From Amphiduros pacificus (lineage: Eukaryota; Annelida; Polychaeta; Phyllodocida; Hesionidae), in NCBI GenBank assembly GCA_949316495.1, contig OX439001.1:48026556-48090555 (forward strand): DNA of 64,000 nucleotides. Direction: 5' to 3'. Below are positions 1 to 11,853 of the stretch, in pieces (position 1 is the first letter of the stretch; every line of letters starts with the position of its first letter). The translations under genes and the position numbers were made by a program. The notes under the pieces are model-generated. The model searched no databases and was not told the origin of the DNA. It saw only the letters and a program-made list of their open reading frames with translations.

Positions 1-940
1 AAGCACAATATGAGCTGTCAAAGCATATCATTTTCATCTTTGTTTTGAATCTCAAGAAATAATTAAAACATGCATGATATATTATACTCCATCTAAATGT
101 AGCATATTTCTGTCATTCATGCATGACTTCACTATGATTTAAAAAAATATATTCTACATATGCATAGTGACTTCACTATGTTATGCCTGCAATATGCATG
201 ACTTAAATGTACATGACTTTTATGGGCAATGTCTACAATATGCATAAAATATGTTTGACTAGATTATTGAATCCCCCATAGTCTTTCATCATGACAAACT
301 GCAAAGGATCATCATAGAATTTATATTATTCTTTGGTGATTTCCATCTTTTCCATTTTTTTATATAAAAACCATCATTAGCCAAGCATGGAGGTACACTT
401 ATAGTGATGTTAAATATCGATGATCACTCTCTGCCAAGATGGTAACATTATATATAAGCAAAACATATCATATATCAGTGACGACAAGTCTTGTGACTCA
501 TACATTCTGATTAAAAGTTGTGAATAAAAACTTATGTATGTATACAACTTTATATTATCTACATTTGCATTGAATATATCTACAGAAAAGTCTGATAGAA
601 ACTTGTCTATTTGTGTTTTTTCTGATTCATTTTTTTTTGTCTTCAACATCTTCCTCCTATCATTTTGTATGAGAATTACTAGAGCATGGGACAAGTTTTA
701 CAAGTGCAATAAGAGTGAATAATTGCTCGAGTACTGTATGCACCACATAATGGCCCAGTTTTTGTTTCATTATTTTTCATCACAATCATACTCATTAATC
801 AATGATCCTGTCACCACCATTTGACGACGATAATCCCCTTGTAATACTTAAAAACGAGCTGTCATATTGCTTTAAAATATTTTAACACAACTTTACAATC
901 AAATGAGGTCATGTTTGAGTTACAGAGAGAGAATGCACAC
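1..940. other. AT-rich non-coding stretch, nothing recognised
   Basis: Short open frames only, in several frames and without protein-like composition. If the minus-strand exon at 941-1016 is real, this stretch would be its first intron. I see no repeat or RNA gene. Confidence 0.5.
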
Positions 941-1016
941 CTTTACTGAAGGAGAAGACATCCATGATGTCCAGGACTGAGCCCTGAGAGCTGGTGGCCA
1001 GCAACAAATCTGCCAT
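941..1016 (-). CDS. Possible first coding exon of an unidentified minus-strand gene
   Basis: On the minus strand an ATG at 1016, in good context (aaagATGGC), opens a stop-free stretch beginning MADLLLATSSQGSVLDIMDV. It can end at a GT at 940/939 or at a GTAAAG at 946; both leave phase 1. The segment is more GC-rich than its surroundings and reads like protein. The rest of the gene would lie left of the window, divergent from CNOT1. I do not recognise the peptide. A 76-nt open stretch is weak evidence, so it could be chance. Confidence 0.3.
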
Positions 1017-2599
1017 CTTTGCTGTAACTTTAAGTTATCCTCCCATTAGGTTATCCACTTAATATGGAAGTCGTTCCTCAGGTAGTACATACTCCATGTT
1101 TGGTGTGCTTTACGATCACAGCTTAACAATGCACTTTGTTATCTGTAATTTGGGTCAGCCATCCGTGTTTTGACTAATTATAGCAGAGATTGGAGACCGC
1201 ATTAGCTGTCCTATATCACACGATGTGTTCTGTGAGAGCATAAGAGTTTTGTACACAGATTACCCATATACCTACTCTCTGTATGTATATTATCAAAGGC
1301 AGCCTTGTGTTTCTGGGTCAGAAAAACACACTGGGGGTCTATATCAAAAGTGATGATAGACGAAATGGTTTGGTATATATATATCCTAATGCTTTACCAG
1401 TTCTGATCAATTTTAATTTTTGGATCAGCACAAATGACTTTAAGCTGAAACCTTTGGATCATTTCAATGGAAGAAGGCAATTCGCACTTTGAAGGTTCCA
1501 TATTTTGCCCTTCAGATTTGACACAGATACTGCACACAGAAAGGACTTGAGACAAGTTGCTGATCTTTTCACTGAGGTATGACAGTGACTGGCCAATAAG
1601 AATCTACAGAGTTAAAAGATGGATCAGCTGACAAAGCCTCATAATGAAATACTGGTTTGTGCTAGCGTTCGCAAAGTCTTTGGCGCAGCAGTAACTCAGG
1701 GAAAGGTTGACTCATTGTAATAGCTTATTCTCATACATAATAAAAACTGGATCAAACCAACACGGCCCATGCCAGACAAGAGGGTCTTGTGACACCACAA
1801 TCTATGTACCGAGTATATACAACCAATATATGGCAAATATGCTCCCCTCAGATAGCCAGACCTCTTCAAACTTAATCATCTACTAAGTTTTTGGTGTTCA
1901 CCAAAACTTGTTTTTCAACAGTGCAGATTTATCATCTTGTGAAACACAGAACGTGATTGAAACACAGGACATTTGATTGAAATACAGACATTTGATTTCC
2001 AATTCCAAAAATATGATTTGCGCTTGAAAATTGGTTTTAAATATATTGAAACTCATTTTTAGATATTTTATTTTGATTTACAGATTGGTTGGCTCATTTC
2101 ATGATATTGTGAAAACAATGCAACATGAGAGATTTTCTAAAGTCTGGCATTCCAAAACCATTGTCATAAAATCATTTTTATTTTCTATCTTTTGCAAAAT
2201 TGTTTTTTATCTATCAATCTAATAAGTGCTTGAAATGCAAATTTGGAAACAAAATATTGAAAAATGAGCAAGATCGGAAAATAAAATATTTAAACGCCAA
2301 TGTTCAAGTTTCATGGCACATGGATATGTAACATTTTTATTTTCTTTATTTTTCCAATTAGAATTTTCTGATGATTAATTTTAACCTGTCTTTTCTCAAT
2401 AAAATATATTTTGTGAAATTAGTATCGAACATTGAGTGGACAACATGATGTAGGAGGACTGCAGGTCACCATTTTGCCCAATAAAATCACACACAAAAAT
2501 TCAGTGGCCTATTAGTCACAGAAAAAAAACTCATATAAGGAGGGAGTAGGAAAAATGGTGAGGATGATACAGAGATTTGTGATTATTTCATCTCCTTTC
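1017..2599. other. Non-coding, nothing recognised
   Basis: AT-rich sequence with only short chance open frames. It could contain the promoter of the putative minus-strand gene, but I see no specific motif. Confidence 0.5.
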
Positions 2600-2952
2600 T
2601 ATCAAAGATTTCATGAAATGAGGTTTTCAAGCACTTTTTCCTTGCATAATATTGATGTTTATACCCCTGTGCTATTATCCATTATATTTCCCCAACATAT
2701 TTTTTTGTGCCCGGCTGACAGAACACAATACAGGTCACATGATTGTATACATGTGGCCACCTGGTGGTCAAAAGAGTACATGCAGTACTTGGCACTTTCA
2801 GGAAAACACAATAACAGTGGTCAGTGAATTTTGGTTCAATTTAGGGAGATAGCTTGCTTGTGTCACAGTTTCGTGGCCGCATATCATTTAAGCATACCCC
2901 AAACCTCTGTAAAATTGCCCGTGACCTCTGTGGTTTCATGAATGCTTTAAGT
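2600..2952 (+). repeat. Dispersed TIR-like repeat, copy A
   Basis: This roughly 350-bp stretch is clearly homologous, in the same orientation, to 55021-55570. Shared blocks include CACAATAACAGTGGTCAGTG (AACAATGGTCAGTG in copy B) and CATACCCCAAACCTCTGTAA. The right end TTTCATGAATGCTTTAAGT is the reverse complement of the left end of copy B, so the family has TIRs of about 19 bp. Copy A lacks about 180 bp that copy B has internally. The open frames inside copy A are not conserved in copy B. It looks like a non-autonomous DNA transposon; the superfamily is unknown. Confidence 0.7.
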
Positions 2953-3512
2953 CTATTTTTAACATAATTATACCAAGGGGAAGCAGTAAAACACAATGCT
3001 TATTTTTGAATTAAAAAAAAATTAGCATCACATGTTTCAACATCCAGTGGGTTGGAAACGGGAAACAAGCTTGTTTCAATCTTAGAACACACAACTCTCT
3101 AACTGGCTTAAGATGGATTTTGAATATAAAAAAATCCTTTGATTATTATATTTGAGTGTTACCATCCCACTTGGACTTTTTATGCTGCCTGGGTCCCAGG
3201 TGAGAAGGACAAAAGGAGCATGAAAAGTGGTGGCCCGAAGTTTCTAAGGATGAAGGGATCAATGATACAATAAAGTATATAAGGCTGTATCAAATCCCAA
3301 TCAAAATCCATTGATTGCGATATGAGACAAATATCTATCAAGGATTAGAATAAAATCAAGATAGTTTGGGCCACTAAAAGACCAAAAATATGGTTGCCCA
3401 ACTGGGCCACTATAACAGAGCATTCACTGGCCCAAACAAGGGATCTGGTGTATGCCAAGGCCTGTTGTAATTATATAACTTCACAATAATCAATACAGGA
3501 AATAACTACTGT

Positions 3513-4091
3513 ATTTACTCAAATATAGGACAACCCTGTATAAGACGACCCCCCCCCCCAAATTTTGCTTGAAAAGGCCAATTTTCGATTACAGGACGAG
3601 TCGGTTTTTCTCGAGACATCAGCACTGCTACCATTCAAGTTTGGTGGCCATTTTGAAAGTAAAACATAAATAAGAAGACTCAGGGATCCATCATTGTGCA
3701 ATATATTAATATTTCAATGCAAGTTAATACTGTGGTGATGCTCCAATCATTTTCGCGCCAAAAATAAGAGCTTCTCCCTGTCACTTCCGCTTTTCAAAAT
3801 GGCGACCTTGTGTTGCGTATGCATATTTTAGCATTGTTAAACTGACATTTTCTCTGACTTGTGCATTAGTTACACTTATTAAATGATGGCGGACTACTGT
3901 TGACATGTGGTAGAATATTTTTGTGTGTATGAGATTTTAATTTCATCGTCGTATGGGGAAGCTTGTACCTGGACAGTATAAGCGAAGTTTATTTCCCCTG
4001 AGGTGCACAGGTTGCCCTCATGTATAAGATGACTCCCCAAACACTGACTGAAGGTTTGAATCCTAATTTCTCATCCTATATTCAAGTAAAT
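3513..4091. mobile_element. Miniature TIR element of about 579 bp
   Basis: The left end ATTTACTCAAATATAGGA (3513-3530) and the inverted right end (4074-4091, reading ATTTACTTGAATATAGGA on the minus strand) match at 16 of 18 bases. A second motif, TGTATAAGAYGACYCC, occurs near both ends as a direct repeat. A run of C residues lies at 3549-3560. No coding capacity is visible. The inner part (3747-3830) has a relative at 57970-58050. Probably a non-autonomous DNA transposon. Confidence 0.6.
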
Positions 4092-6555
4092 TTGAATTTA
4101 GCCCTTTCATTCCACTTTTCAATGAGAATATTTGGAATGGTGAGTTTATGTTGTTACAGTCCCCAACCATCCTGTTATCAGTCATCCCCAGTTAGGATCA
4201 GCCAGAGTTGGTCTTTAATTGACTCTCAGTACACAATAGATAAGCCTGGCAAAACTGACTACATCATATATAACAACTGGTTTAATAAGGAAAGAAAAAT
4301 CATAGTTTTGTTTCTCATATCCATGTAAGCTAATACTGAATGCAAACAAATCTAAATGTATCTCTCTTGCAAAACTTTTGGATGTTGAAATGCAAAATAC
4401 ATGCAAATTATGGTAATTTTTGTATTGTTTAATCACAATGAAACATTGAATCATATCAGACATCACCTATCATTGATCTGTACAAAAATGAAGTTGGTCA
4501 CACAATAATATACATTGCAAAAGGTGAAAGTCATCAACAGGGTTAAATAGTGGTCACAAACTCAGTTGACCATGACTTTGGCTGGTTTGTTGGATACAAA
4601 GGCCATAGAAAAATTCAATATTGAAATTGTAAGAGACCTCAAAACTAAGTAACGGTATGTGCTTATTAATTTGGAAGTGTTCCAAGCAGTCCTCAACTTG
4701 TATGATGTTCAAATGTACAATCGACCTAGATTGGTGTAAAAGAAAGGTTGTAACAGGAAAGTCTTTTTTTTTATAAAGAATTTACAAGTATACTGTTTCC
4801 TTTTTGAAAATGATATCTATATTTTCTCATCATTTTGAAGTTGCCATAAATGTAGACAAGAGTAACTGTCTTAAATCAGCAGTTGAAACTCAGACATTTT
4901 TAACACAGTCAAACATCAAGCAATGAGCATACCTTGCTGTACTAAAAAATCACACCATTAGTCTGTATTACAACACTTGCTGTACTAATAGCAATTAAGC
5001 TAAATGTTGTGTCTCACACATCACCTTATAATTCCACTGTCTTTCAAAACATTAAACATTAAAAATTGTTTTGTTTTTTTTGTTTTTTTTTAAATGATGT
5101 GTGATGTGCCAGCTGCCATTAATGAAGCTGCATTTAATTTGTATATTTTGGGGATGGTGGCACTCCGAACTGAAAAGTTCACAAAAATCGCAGACATATA
5201 CACATCAGCCCTCATCGTCTCTGATCAATATGGTATACAGTATGTTATAGTCCATATTATCACATATATTTATTACTGCTCTAAGAGCTGTATACAAAAA
5301 GATCATTATCAACCTTATCTTCACTTTTCCCACACGAGTTAAAAATTGTTGTGCAGTGGGTTATAGTGTTTATGAGTAAACAGGAATGAAATACAAGTGT
5401 CCTTGAACTTTGCTGATATTTGAAGGTTGATGGGTTATGAAAAGGTCAAAAACATCCACCATTTTCCAAAGGATAAAGGCAGTTGTTTAAGATCATACCC
5501 AGATACTTGAACTTGGCCTGGTTTGTCCAGTTAAATAAATAGATAATGAACACTGATCTCATTCAAGATTTTCAAAATGATTTGTATGATCTCTACTAAG
5601 GTGTGCAAGATACAAGAACTTTACACCAGGTCACAAAATAAAACTCATTCTATATATTTACATGAAGGCCGTCCCTGAACCATGGAAATGTTTGAATCAG
5701 TCCCTGTGGATCTCCAGTATTAACAGTGTAAACAAAGTTATTACTATCTTCCACTTAAGGTGCCTGAGTGACCTTCATGGCCGGGTTGAAGATCACTTAT
5801 CAATGTGTTGCAAGAGCCATGATGATCTGCAAACACATTTTATTAGGTATATTTTTGGGCCATGCTGTGCAAAGTTGTGACTTCAGAGGCCCAGACAGGC
5901 CAAAACCACTTGTTTGCTAATCTCTCAATCATTGATGTCATAGCAGATATTAAAAATAGCTTCTCCCATGGTCTCACTCAAATGCATATCCAGGACCTTA
6001 CTTGATTTTGATACATAGGATATTTATATGGATAAACATATTGTGTAATCTAGCACAGTGATCAAGGAAATATAAAAACTAGTTTTTTCAGATCGTGGAT
6101 CAAAACATGAACAAAGTGTGATAATCACTCTTCTCTCAAATACCAGGAATATGAGAACTCTAAAATGTTCAGGTAAGTAATGACAGTTATTCCAGCATAA
6201 CATTGTATATTAAATGAGAATGTCATTTATTTGCTCTTTTTTGTAACAAGACGAGAAGAGAGAAGAATATTAAGTCTGAAGAATATCATACACTAAGGGT
6301 CCATTAAACATGTTAAATGGGTCAAGCATTTTTAAATGTGGTGTTGAAATGATGCCAGTCAAAATCTTTGACAAAAATATTTGTGCGCAATCTGTGAAAT
6401 TTAATCACAAGCGGTGTCCTCAGAAAATTACAAAATAGCATTTATATCTTGGAACTTCAATTAAACATATATTATGAGAATAATCTAAGGATTTCTAAAA
6501 AAATCAGAAGCCATGAAAACATTTTAAAATGTTTTGGGCACTTTTTATATCTTGC
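4092..6555. other. Intergenic sequence, nothing recognised
   Basis: AT-rich with only short chance open frames. I see no exon with credible splice sites on either strand and no tandem repeat. Confidence 0.5.
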
Positions 6556-6913
6556 TTAAGGTCTATAATCCACAATCAGTTTGAAGCATCGGGAGAGAAC
6601 TTTGTGTGGTCTCGTATATTTACGTAACTGCCTTCGGCTCTGCATGCTCTGGGGGATTCCAGGATGAGAGTGAGGCTATGACGTCAGTGGGGGTATTTCT
6701 CATACAGCACACATGGTGTCCAGCTGCAATAACTGAGTCGAACCCGTTTTAACGGTAGTTAAAACGGGTTCAATTTAAATAATAAAAGTTTAAGACTAGC
6801 TGGTTAAGTTTACTTTTTCTGTGCTAAATTAACAAATAACATGACTTTGAACACATTTAAGCCAAAAAAACATAAGTCTGTCCCAGTGTTTCATTGTGGA
6901 TTATAGACCTTAA
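6556..6913. mobile_element. TTAA-flanked MITE (piggyBac-like or Kolobok-like) of about 350 bp
   Basis: TTAA at 6556-6559 is followed by GGTCTATAATCCACAAT. The perfect inverted copy ATTGTGGATTATAGACC ends at 6909 and is followed by TTAA at 6910-6913. A TTAA target duplication with 17-bp perfect TIRs fits piggyBac- or Kolobok-type non-autonomous elements. Weaker inverted similarity continues inward. It contains a perfect 14-bp-arm hairpin (6740-6771), a full palindromic TGACGTCA (6679-6686) and a GC-richer centre. No open frame of note. Confidence 0.75.
6740..6771. repeat. Perfect 14-bp-stem hairpin inside the MITE
   Basis: GAACCCGTTTTAAC (6740-6753), loop GGTA, then the exact reverse complement GTTAAAACGGGTTC (6758-6771). 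It sits near the middle of the TTAA-flanked element. Confidence 0.9.
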
Positions 6914-7639
6914 TTTAGAGATATATTGTAACTGGAAGATGTTATGATGTGATTTTTTTGTGGTGATGATAGATTTTAAACAAGTGTTGTGTATGACCTG
7001 AGTCTACTATTTGATATGTGGGACCAGGGCATACGAAAGTAGTGCTTGATAATTTCCTACTCCCCCTTATTATACATGATAATAACGAGATGCAGATCAC
7101 ATTAGACATAAAATGAAAAGTGCTATTTAATAGTACAATGATGGCTTGTTTTGTCGAAGTTATTAGAAAAATAATGAGAATAATTGAAGGGACTATGTAT
7201 TGATCTTTGCTGTCAGGGGCTCATTCCTATATTTCCATGTTGTGTTCTTTGTTTTCAAGGTAGGTGGCGCTTTAACAGATCCTAGCAAAAAAATTCAATG
7301 GTCAACCTCACTTCATACTCTGCTTTTAGAAAGATGAATATTTTTGCCATCTGATAAGTATTTTTCAAAATACCCTAGGTCGATACGAATATTTTTTATG
7401 AATTTTTGAAGGTGAGGCATTTACTATGGGTTTCAATGGGACATTGTAATAGTGGTGCGAGGCCTAATATTCATTCACCTGGAATGCTCTCTTCACTATA
7501 TAACTCCTGGTGTTTACCAGGGAAAGCATTACATTCACACAAGGGGGCACTTCTCTTTGAAACTATGATGGGATTTTCTGTTTTTATTGAATGACAAATT
7601 ATTATCACTAAAACAAGTGCCTCCAGCTGGGATGTGTAG

Positions 7640-7925
7640 CTGTCCTACAAACCTGTTGCTATCTCTCACTTACCGGTAGCTGTATGTCACTTGGGTACCT
7701 ATCTCTCAATTTTGTAGCTGTCTGTCAATTTTGAAGATATGTCGCACTTCTGTTGCTATCTCTCATTTGTGCAGCTCTGTCATACTTTTGTACCTGTCTA
7801 TCAACTTGTGCAGCTATTTTGATTTTTGGCATTTCATCCGTGTACACACACAATCATTCTCATATCTGTCTAACCTGTCTAACTCAATTGTCTCTCACTT
7901 GTGTAGCTGGTTTTCAACAAGTGTT
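7640..7925 (-). repeat. Degenerate 19-bp tandem repeat, left arm
   Basis: Units of the type GCTATCTCTCACTTGTGCA occur in poor register. They are the reverse complement of the units at 8890-9609. About a dozen units can be recognised and divergence is high. Confidence 0.7.
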
Positions 7926-8676
7926 TGACCATCATATATATATATATAGACTCTACAACAAGTATTTATTTCATAGTGGCACCAAAGATTTTGCATTATA
8001 ATTAAATCCATTAAAATCAAATCTCCTTATAAAATCCATTACGACTCTCCCTCCTGAGCTTTATTTTAATGATGGTCAAAGGTCAAATTGGTCTTTTTAT
8101 GGATTATTTATTTATATAGTTTTATTTATCAACTGGCAGAGCATCATAGTATGGAGGGTCATTTGAGGCTGCTACAGATTGTCTTCTGCTTTGTAAGACA
8201 AACCATTATATGACTGGGTAGTATCCACAGGCTTACTTTTGTCCACAAAGTATCATTTGGAAGTTGCAATATACAATATACAAATCTTCTTAGAAAACCA
8301 CTATCATTATCCTCATATTTGTCTTAGATACATTATTTGTTTCCCATACTTATTCTATTTGCTATATCTTCATGGTTTTAGGGCCATTCAATGTTCCTTT
8401 TTACATACTTTATAAAAAAGAGGACATGTGATGAAATTTGGAAAAAAAAAGTTGCTGTATGAATTTGCCACTGACAAGAGTGTGGGATTTTGCTGTTGCA
8501 TCACCATGTTGCCCTCTCGTGGAATTTGCTGACGCTAGGCCAGTCTCCACTTCAGTTTTAGTTTGCAAATTTATGTGATGGGTTCTGCTTTTGTCATATA
8601 AGAATAGTACCTTTATCATTTATTTGTTGTTAGAATTATGTCAGATATGAAATATTACCGACAATATGAGTTCATT

Positions 8677-8830
8677 TGATTTGATTTGATTTGATTTGAT
8701 TTGATATGTTGGCCACTCCATTTCTGTATTAAGGCTTTGTTTTCAACTATCAGGAATTTGACCTAATTATTGGCCTAATTATTGGCCGAACTATTGACCT
8801 AATCATTGATCCAATTATTGACCCAGTTAT
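8677..8830. repeat. Pentamer microsatellite and adjoining 12-bp degenerate repeat
   Basis: About six perfect GATTT units are followed, after some 50 bp, by about six copies of a TAATTATTGGCC-like 12-mer (8758-8830). Both lie in the centre of the 2 kb inverted-repeat structure. Confidence 0.85.
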
Positions 8831-8889
8831 GGTACTGCTAGGTTTTGTACAAAGGGGCCTACATGGATGAAATGCAGACCTTACTTGAA

Positions 8890-9609
8890 ATTTAATAGCT
8901 GCACACATGATTAGAACAGAGATAGCTATACAAATGAGAGACAGCTGCACAGGTGAGAAATAGTTGCACAGGTGAGAAATAGCTGCACAGGTGAGAGATA
9001 GTTACAACAGTGAGTTACAACAGTGACAACAATGAGAGACAGTTACAAACAGTGAGAGATAGCTGCATAAGTAAGACATATAGCTGCACAAGTGAGAGAT
9101 AGTTATAGCAAATAAATTGCTGCAGAAGAGTGAGATAGCTGCATAGGTGAGAGATATGTACAACAGTGAGTGACAGCTACAACATTGAAAGATAGACAAC
9201 TGCATAAGGGAGATATAGGTGCACAAGTGAGAGACAGCTGCATAGGTAAGAAATAGTTGCACAAGTGAGAAGAAGTTACACCAGGGAGAGAGATGGCTGC
9301 ACAAGGGAGATACAGCTGCACAAGTGAGAGACAGCTGTAGAGTTGAAAGATATCTGCACAAATGAAATAGTTTAAACAGTGAGAAACATTTACAACAGTG
9401 AAAGATAGCTGCACAAATCAGAGACAGTTGCACAAGTGAGAGATAGCACATGTGACAGATAGTTACCTCAGGGATAGATGCCTGCAAAAGTGAGAGACAG
9501 CTGAAAAAGTGAGTGATAGCTGCACGTGGGAGACAGTTGCATCAGTAAGAGATAGCTGTACAAGGGGGGACAGCTGCATAGGTGAGAGATAGCTCCAACA
9601 GTGAGAGAC
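8890..9609 (+). repeat. Degenerate 19-bp tandem repeat, right arm
   Basis: More than 30 units like GAGAGATAGCTGCACAAGT, with many substitutions and small indels. The long minus-strand open frames across it (Cys/Leu/Ser-rich) are by-products of the repeat and I do not call them genes. Confidence 0.85.
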
Positions 9610-9659
9610 ATCATCCTTTCCCCGCCAAGGGCACTTGTTATTATTAAATAAATAATTCT

Positions 9660-11640
9660 TCTTAAATAATTGGTTTTAATTGAAAGCCACTAAATATATT
9701 AAATTGTGAAGTCAAGGAGAGAAGCTGTTATTATTTGGCGCAAAAATGATCTGAGCACCCCCAAAGTATTCATTCCCATTGAAATACCAATATTTTTGCC
9801 AATAATGGATCCCTAATTCTTTGTATTTACTTTTATGAAGACAAAAAGTGGTTGCCTAACTTGAATGGTAGCATGACATGATCAAAACTTGTATCTTACA
9901 TATCCTACAAGCCCACCAGGCCAGCGATCTCTGTGGCCCATACTGAAAAAGTGGCGCTCAACATGTAAAACGGATGAGAAAAAAAATTAACAAACAAAAC
10001 AAGACTTACAGCAAACAGAAAAAAATCACACCAACAAAAAATACAACAAACAAAACGAAGATTTAAAATTTTTTTTAAAAAAGCACAAAATGAAACAATC
10101 ATTGGAAACTGATGGGGTAATTGAAATTATCTATATTCATCTTTTAAAAACATTTAATTTTGTATATGAACAAATTTTTATGTCAACTGTATGCAAAGAT
10201 ATGCCTTTTCAGTCTTGATTATGAAAGTTCCTTGAATATCTCTTTGGCCCTAACAAAAATCATCAATCAGACTTTTGCTTGTCATTTCTGTTCAAATAGT
10301 CCAATTTACACCAAATTTGAACTAAACCTGCTCAGAATTCCACGCCCTGTCAATTGTGATGCATTTCCAAGCAATTTAAAGTGATAATATTATGCAACAA
10401 TGGGGAACATGGTCTTCTTTTGAAGTTCTGCTTTGTTTATATCATGCACTTCTTTTCCTTTGTTTACTTCTTTTAGATATGTATTCCGATGCGGACACAT
10501 GCGCAAATTGAAATCTATTACATGCACACCGACAAACACTCCACAGTGGCATCAGTTGTTTGAACCCAAATTGACCATAGAAAAAGGCAAATTACAACCC
10601 ACAGGAAATGACTTCACATTCCCCATGATCATACTGATCACAAAATAACACAGACAGTTCCTTTTTAAACAATGATTGCCTGTTAGCAATCCCCGGCCTG
10701 CAATTATTGTCAAAAAAGGAACCATCCATATTACAAAAAAGAGTTCTGAACCACTGAGTCGGTGCGAATGTTGTGGCCTGAAATGTACTAAGAGTTAATA
10801 ATTCCGAACAGATTTTATATTATGTATTGAAAAATGATTGTCAATGTTTGTTGTGTTCAAGTATGCAAATATATTTTCAGACGAATGTAGCCAATAACAA
10901 AAATTGTCATTTCAAGAAGGAAGAGAGGAAGGAATAATTAACTGTAAAGTAAAGGAGAAAGATTCAAGAATTGACATGTTTGACTTGATGACAAATAATG
11001 TGGATGGGAGGATGACAGGGAGCCACTGAAAATGATTCTGCTGAAGAGACTTGTCACAGTATTATTTCGTGTTCAACAGCTTGTTTGCAAGTGAAATGCA
11101 TTCTCACCATCAAGCTGGCCTCCAGTGTTGCGCACCGCATCCCCCTCACTGGTTGGCATGGTTAATTATTCAACAGCATTCAATAAAAACTTTGGGAAAA
11201 TGTTTGAAATTCAAACACAAATTGTCCCTTTCCATGTATACAAGATCATGTGACATTTGGGTCACTCGATGAGTTCACTTCCGGGTTATGAGAATCTCAC
11301 GAAAGGTGTTTTATCAGCAAATGTAAAAAAAATGACCCACAATCTTTCTAATAATTAAGCGATTATTAAAAAATCTTGGGTCTGATTTCACCAATTACAA
11401 AATATAATGAAAAATTAAATCATCTTAGAATATTTGAATTATAGCCACATGATTGTCACATGATGAGTTGACCTCTGACCTATAACTGCGTTGAACGTTT
11501 ATTGTCATTTTTCATGATTAGATTTAGGATAAATCAGAAAAATAATACCAAAGAAACATTATTCAACATTTAGAGAACAAGATTGATCACTTTATTTCCA
11601 TTCCAGGTCATGAAATAGTCTTAAACAAGAGTACCCGGCT
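9660..11640. other. Intergenic, upstream of CNOT1
   Basis: No coding exon recognised. A CACTTCCGGGT ETS-type motif lies at 11277-11286, about 570 bp before the CNOT1 start codon. Otherwise the stretch is AT-rich and featureless to my eye. Confidence 0.45.
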
Positions 11641-11853
11641 CTGCAAGTCATTGCTGGTCCGAATCCAACATGGCCGACAAGTGGAGGACGCCATGATGGA
11701 GTCGTGAAATCTGTTTAAAATTAAGCCCGATGTTGCCATTCTACCAGCCAGATTTTGGACTTTTAAGAGACCTAAGTGTTGGAAGAAGAATTTTGCGATT
11801 TAGGAAAGCTTCAATCTGTTTTGAAGCTTTCGTAATTGGGTAATGGCATAATT
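11641..11853 (+). promoter_or_regulatory. CNOT1: CNOT1 5' leader and probable promoter, with short uORFs
   Basis: No TATA box is evident. AACATGGCCGAC at 11668-11679 and further GCCAT cores nearby resemble YY1 sites, which are common at TATA-less housekeeping promoters. If the region is transcribed, it holds three tiny upstream frames before the real start at 11854: an 8-codon one (11670-11696), ATG GAG TCG TGA (11696-11707) and ATG GCA TAA (11843-11851). The transcription start cannot be placed from sequence alone. Confidence 0.4.

Larger units (their letters stand above)
7613..9638. mobile_element. Foldback-like structure with tandem-repeat arms, about 2.0 kb
   Basis: Two degenerate arrays of the same roughly 19-bp unit lie in opposite orientation, at about 7640-7925 and 8890-9609, around a central spacer of about 960 bp. 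The outermost sequences are also inverted copies: ACAAGTGCC starts at 7613 and GGCACTTGT ends at 9638. Long inverted arms built of short tandem repeats are typical of foldback elements. I could not settle a target duplication and the centre encodes nothing recognisable, so simple inverted duplication of a satellite is an alternative. Confidence 0.55.

Noticed and set aside
9002-9487. Minus-strand Cys/Leu/Ser-rich frames resembling a secreted repeat protein
   Set aside because: They coincide with the degenerate 19-bp array; two overlapping frames carry the same low-complexity pattern.
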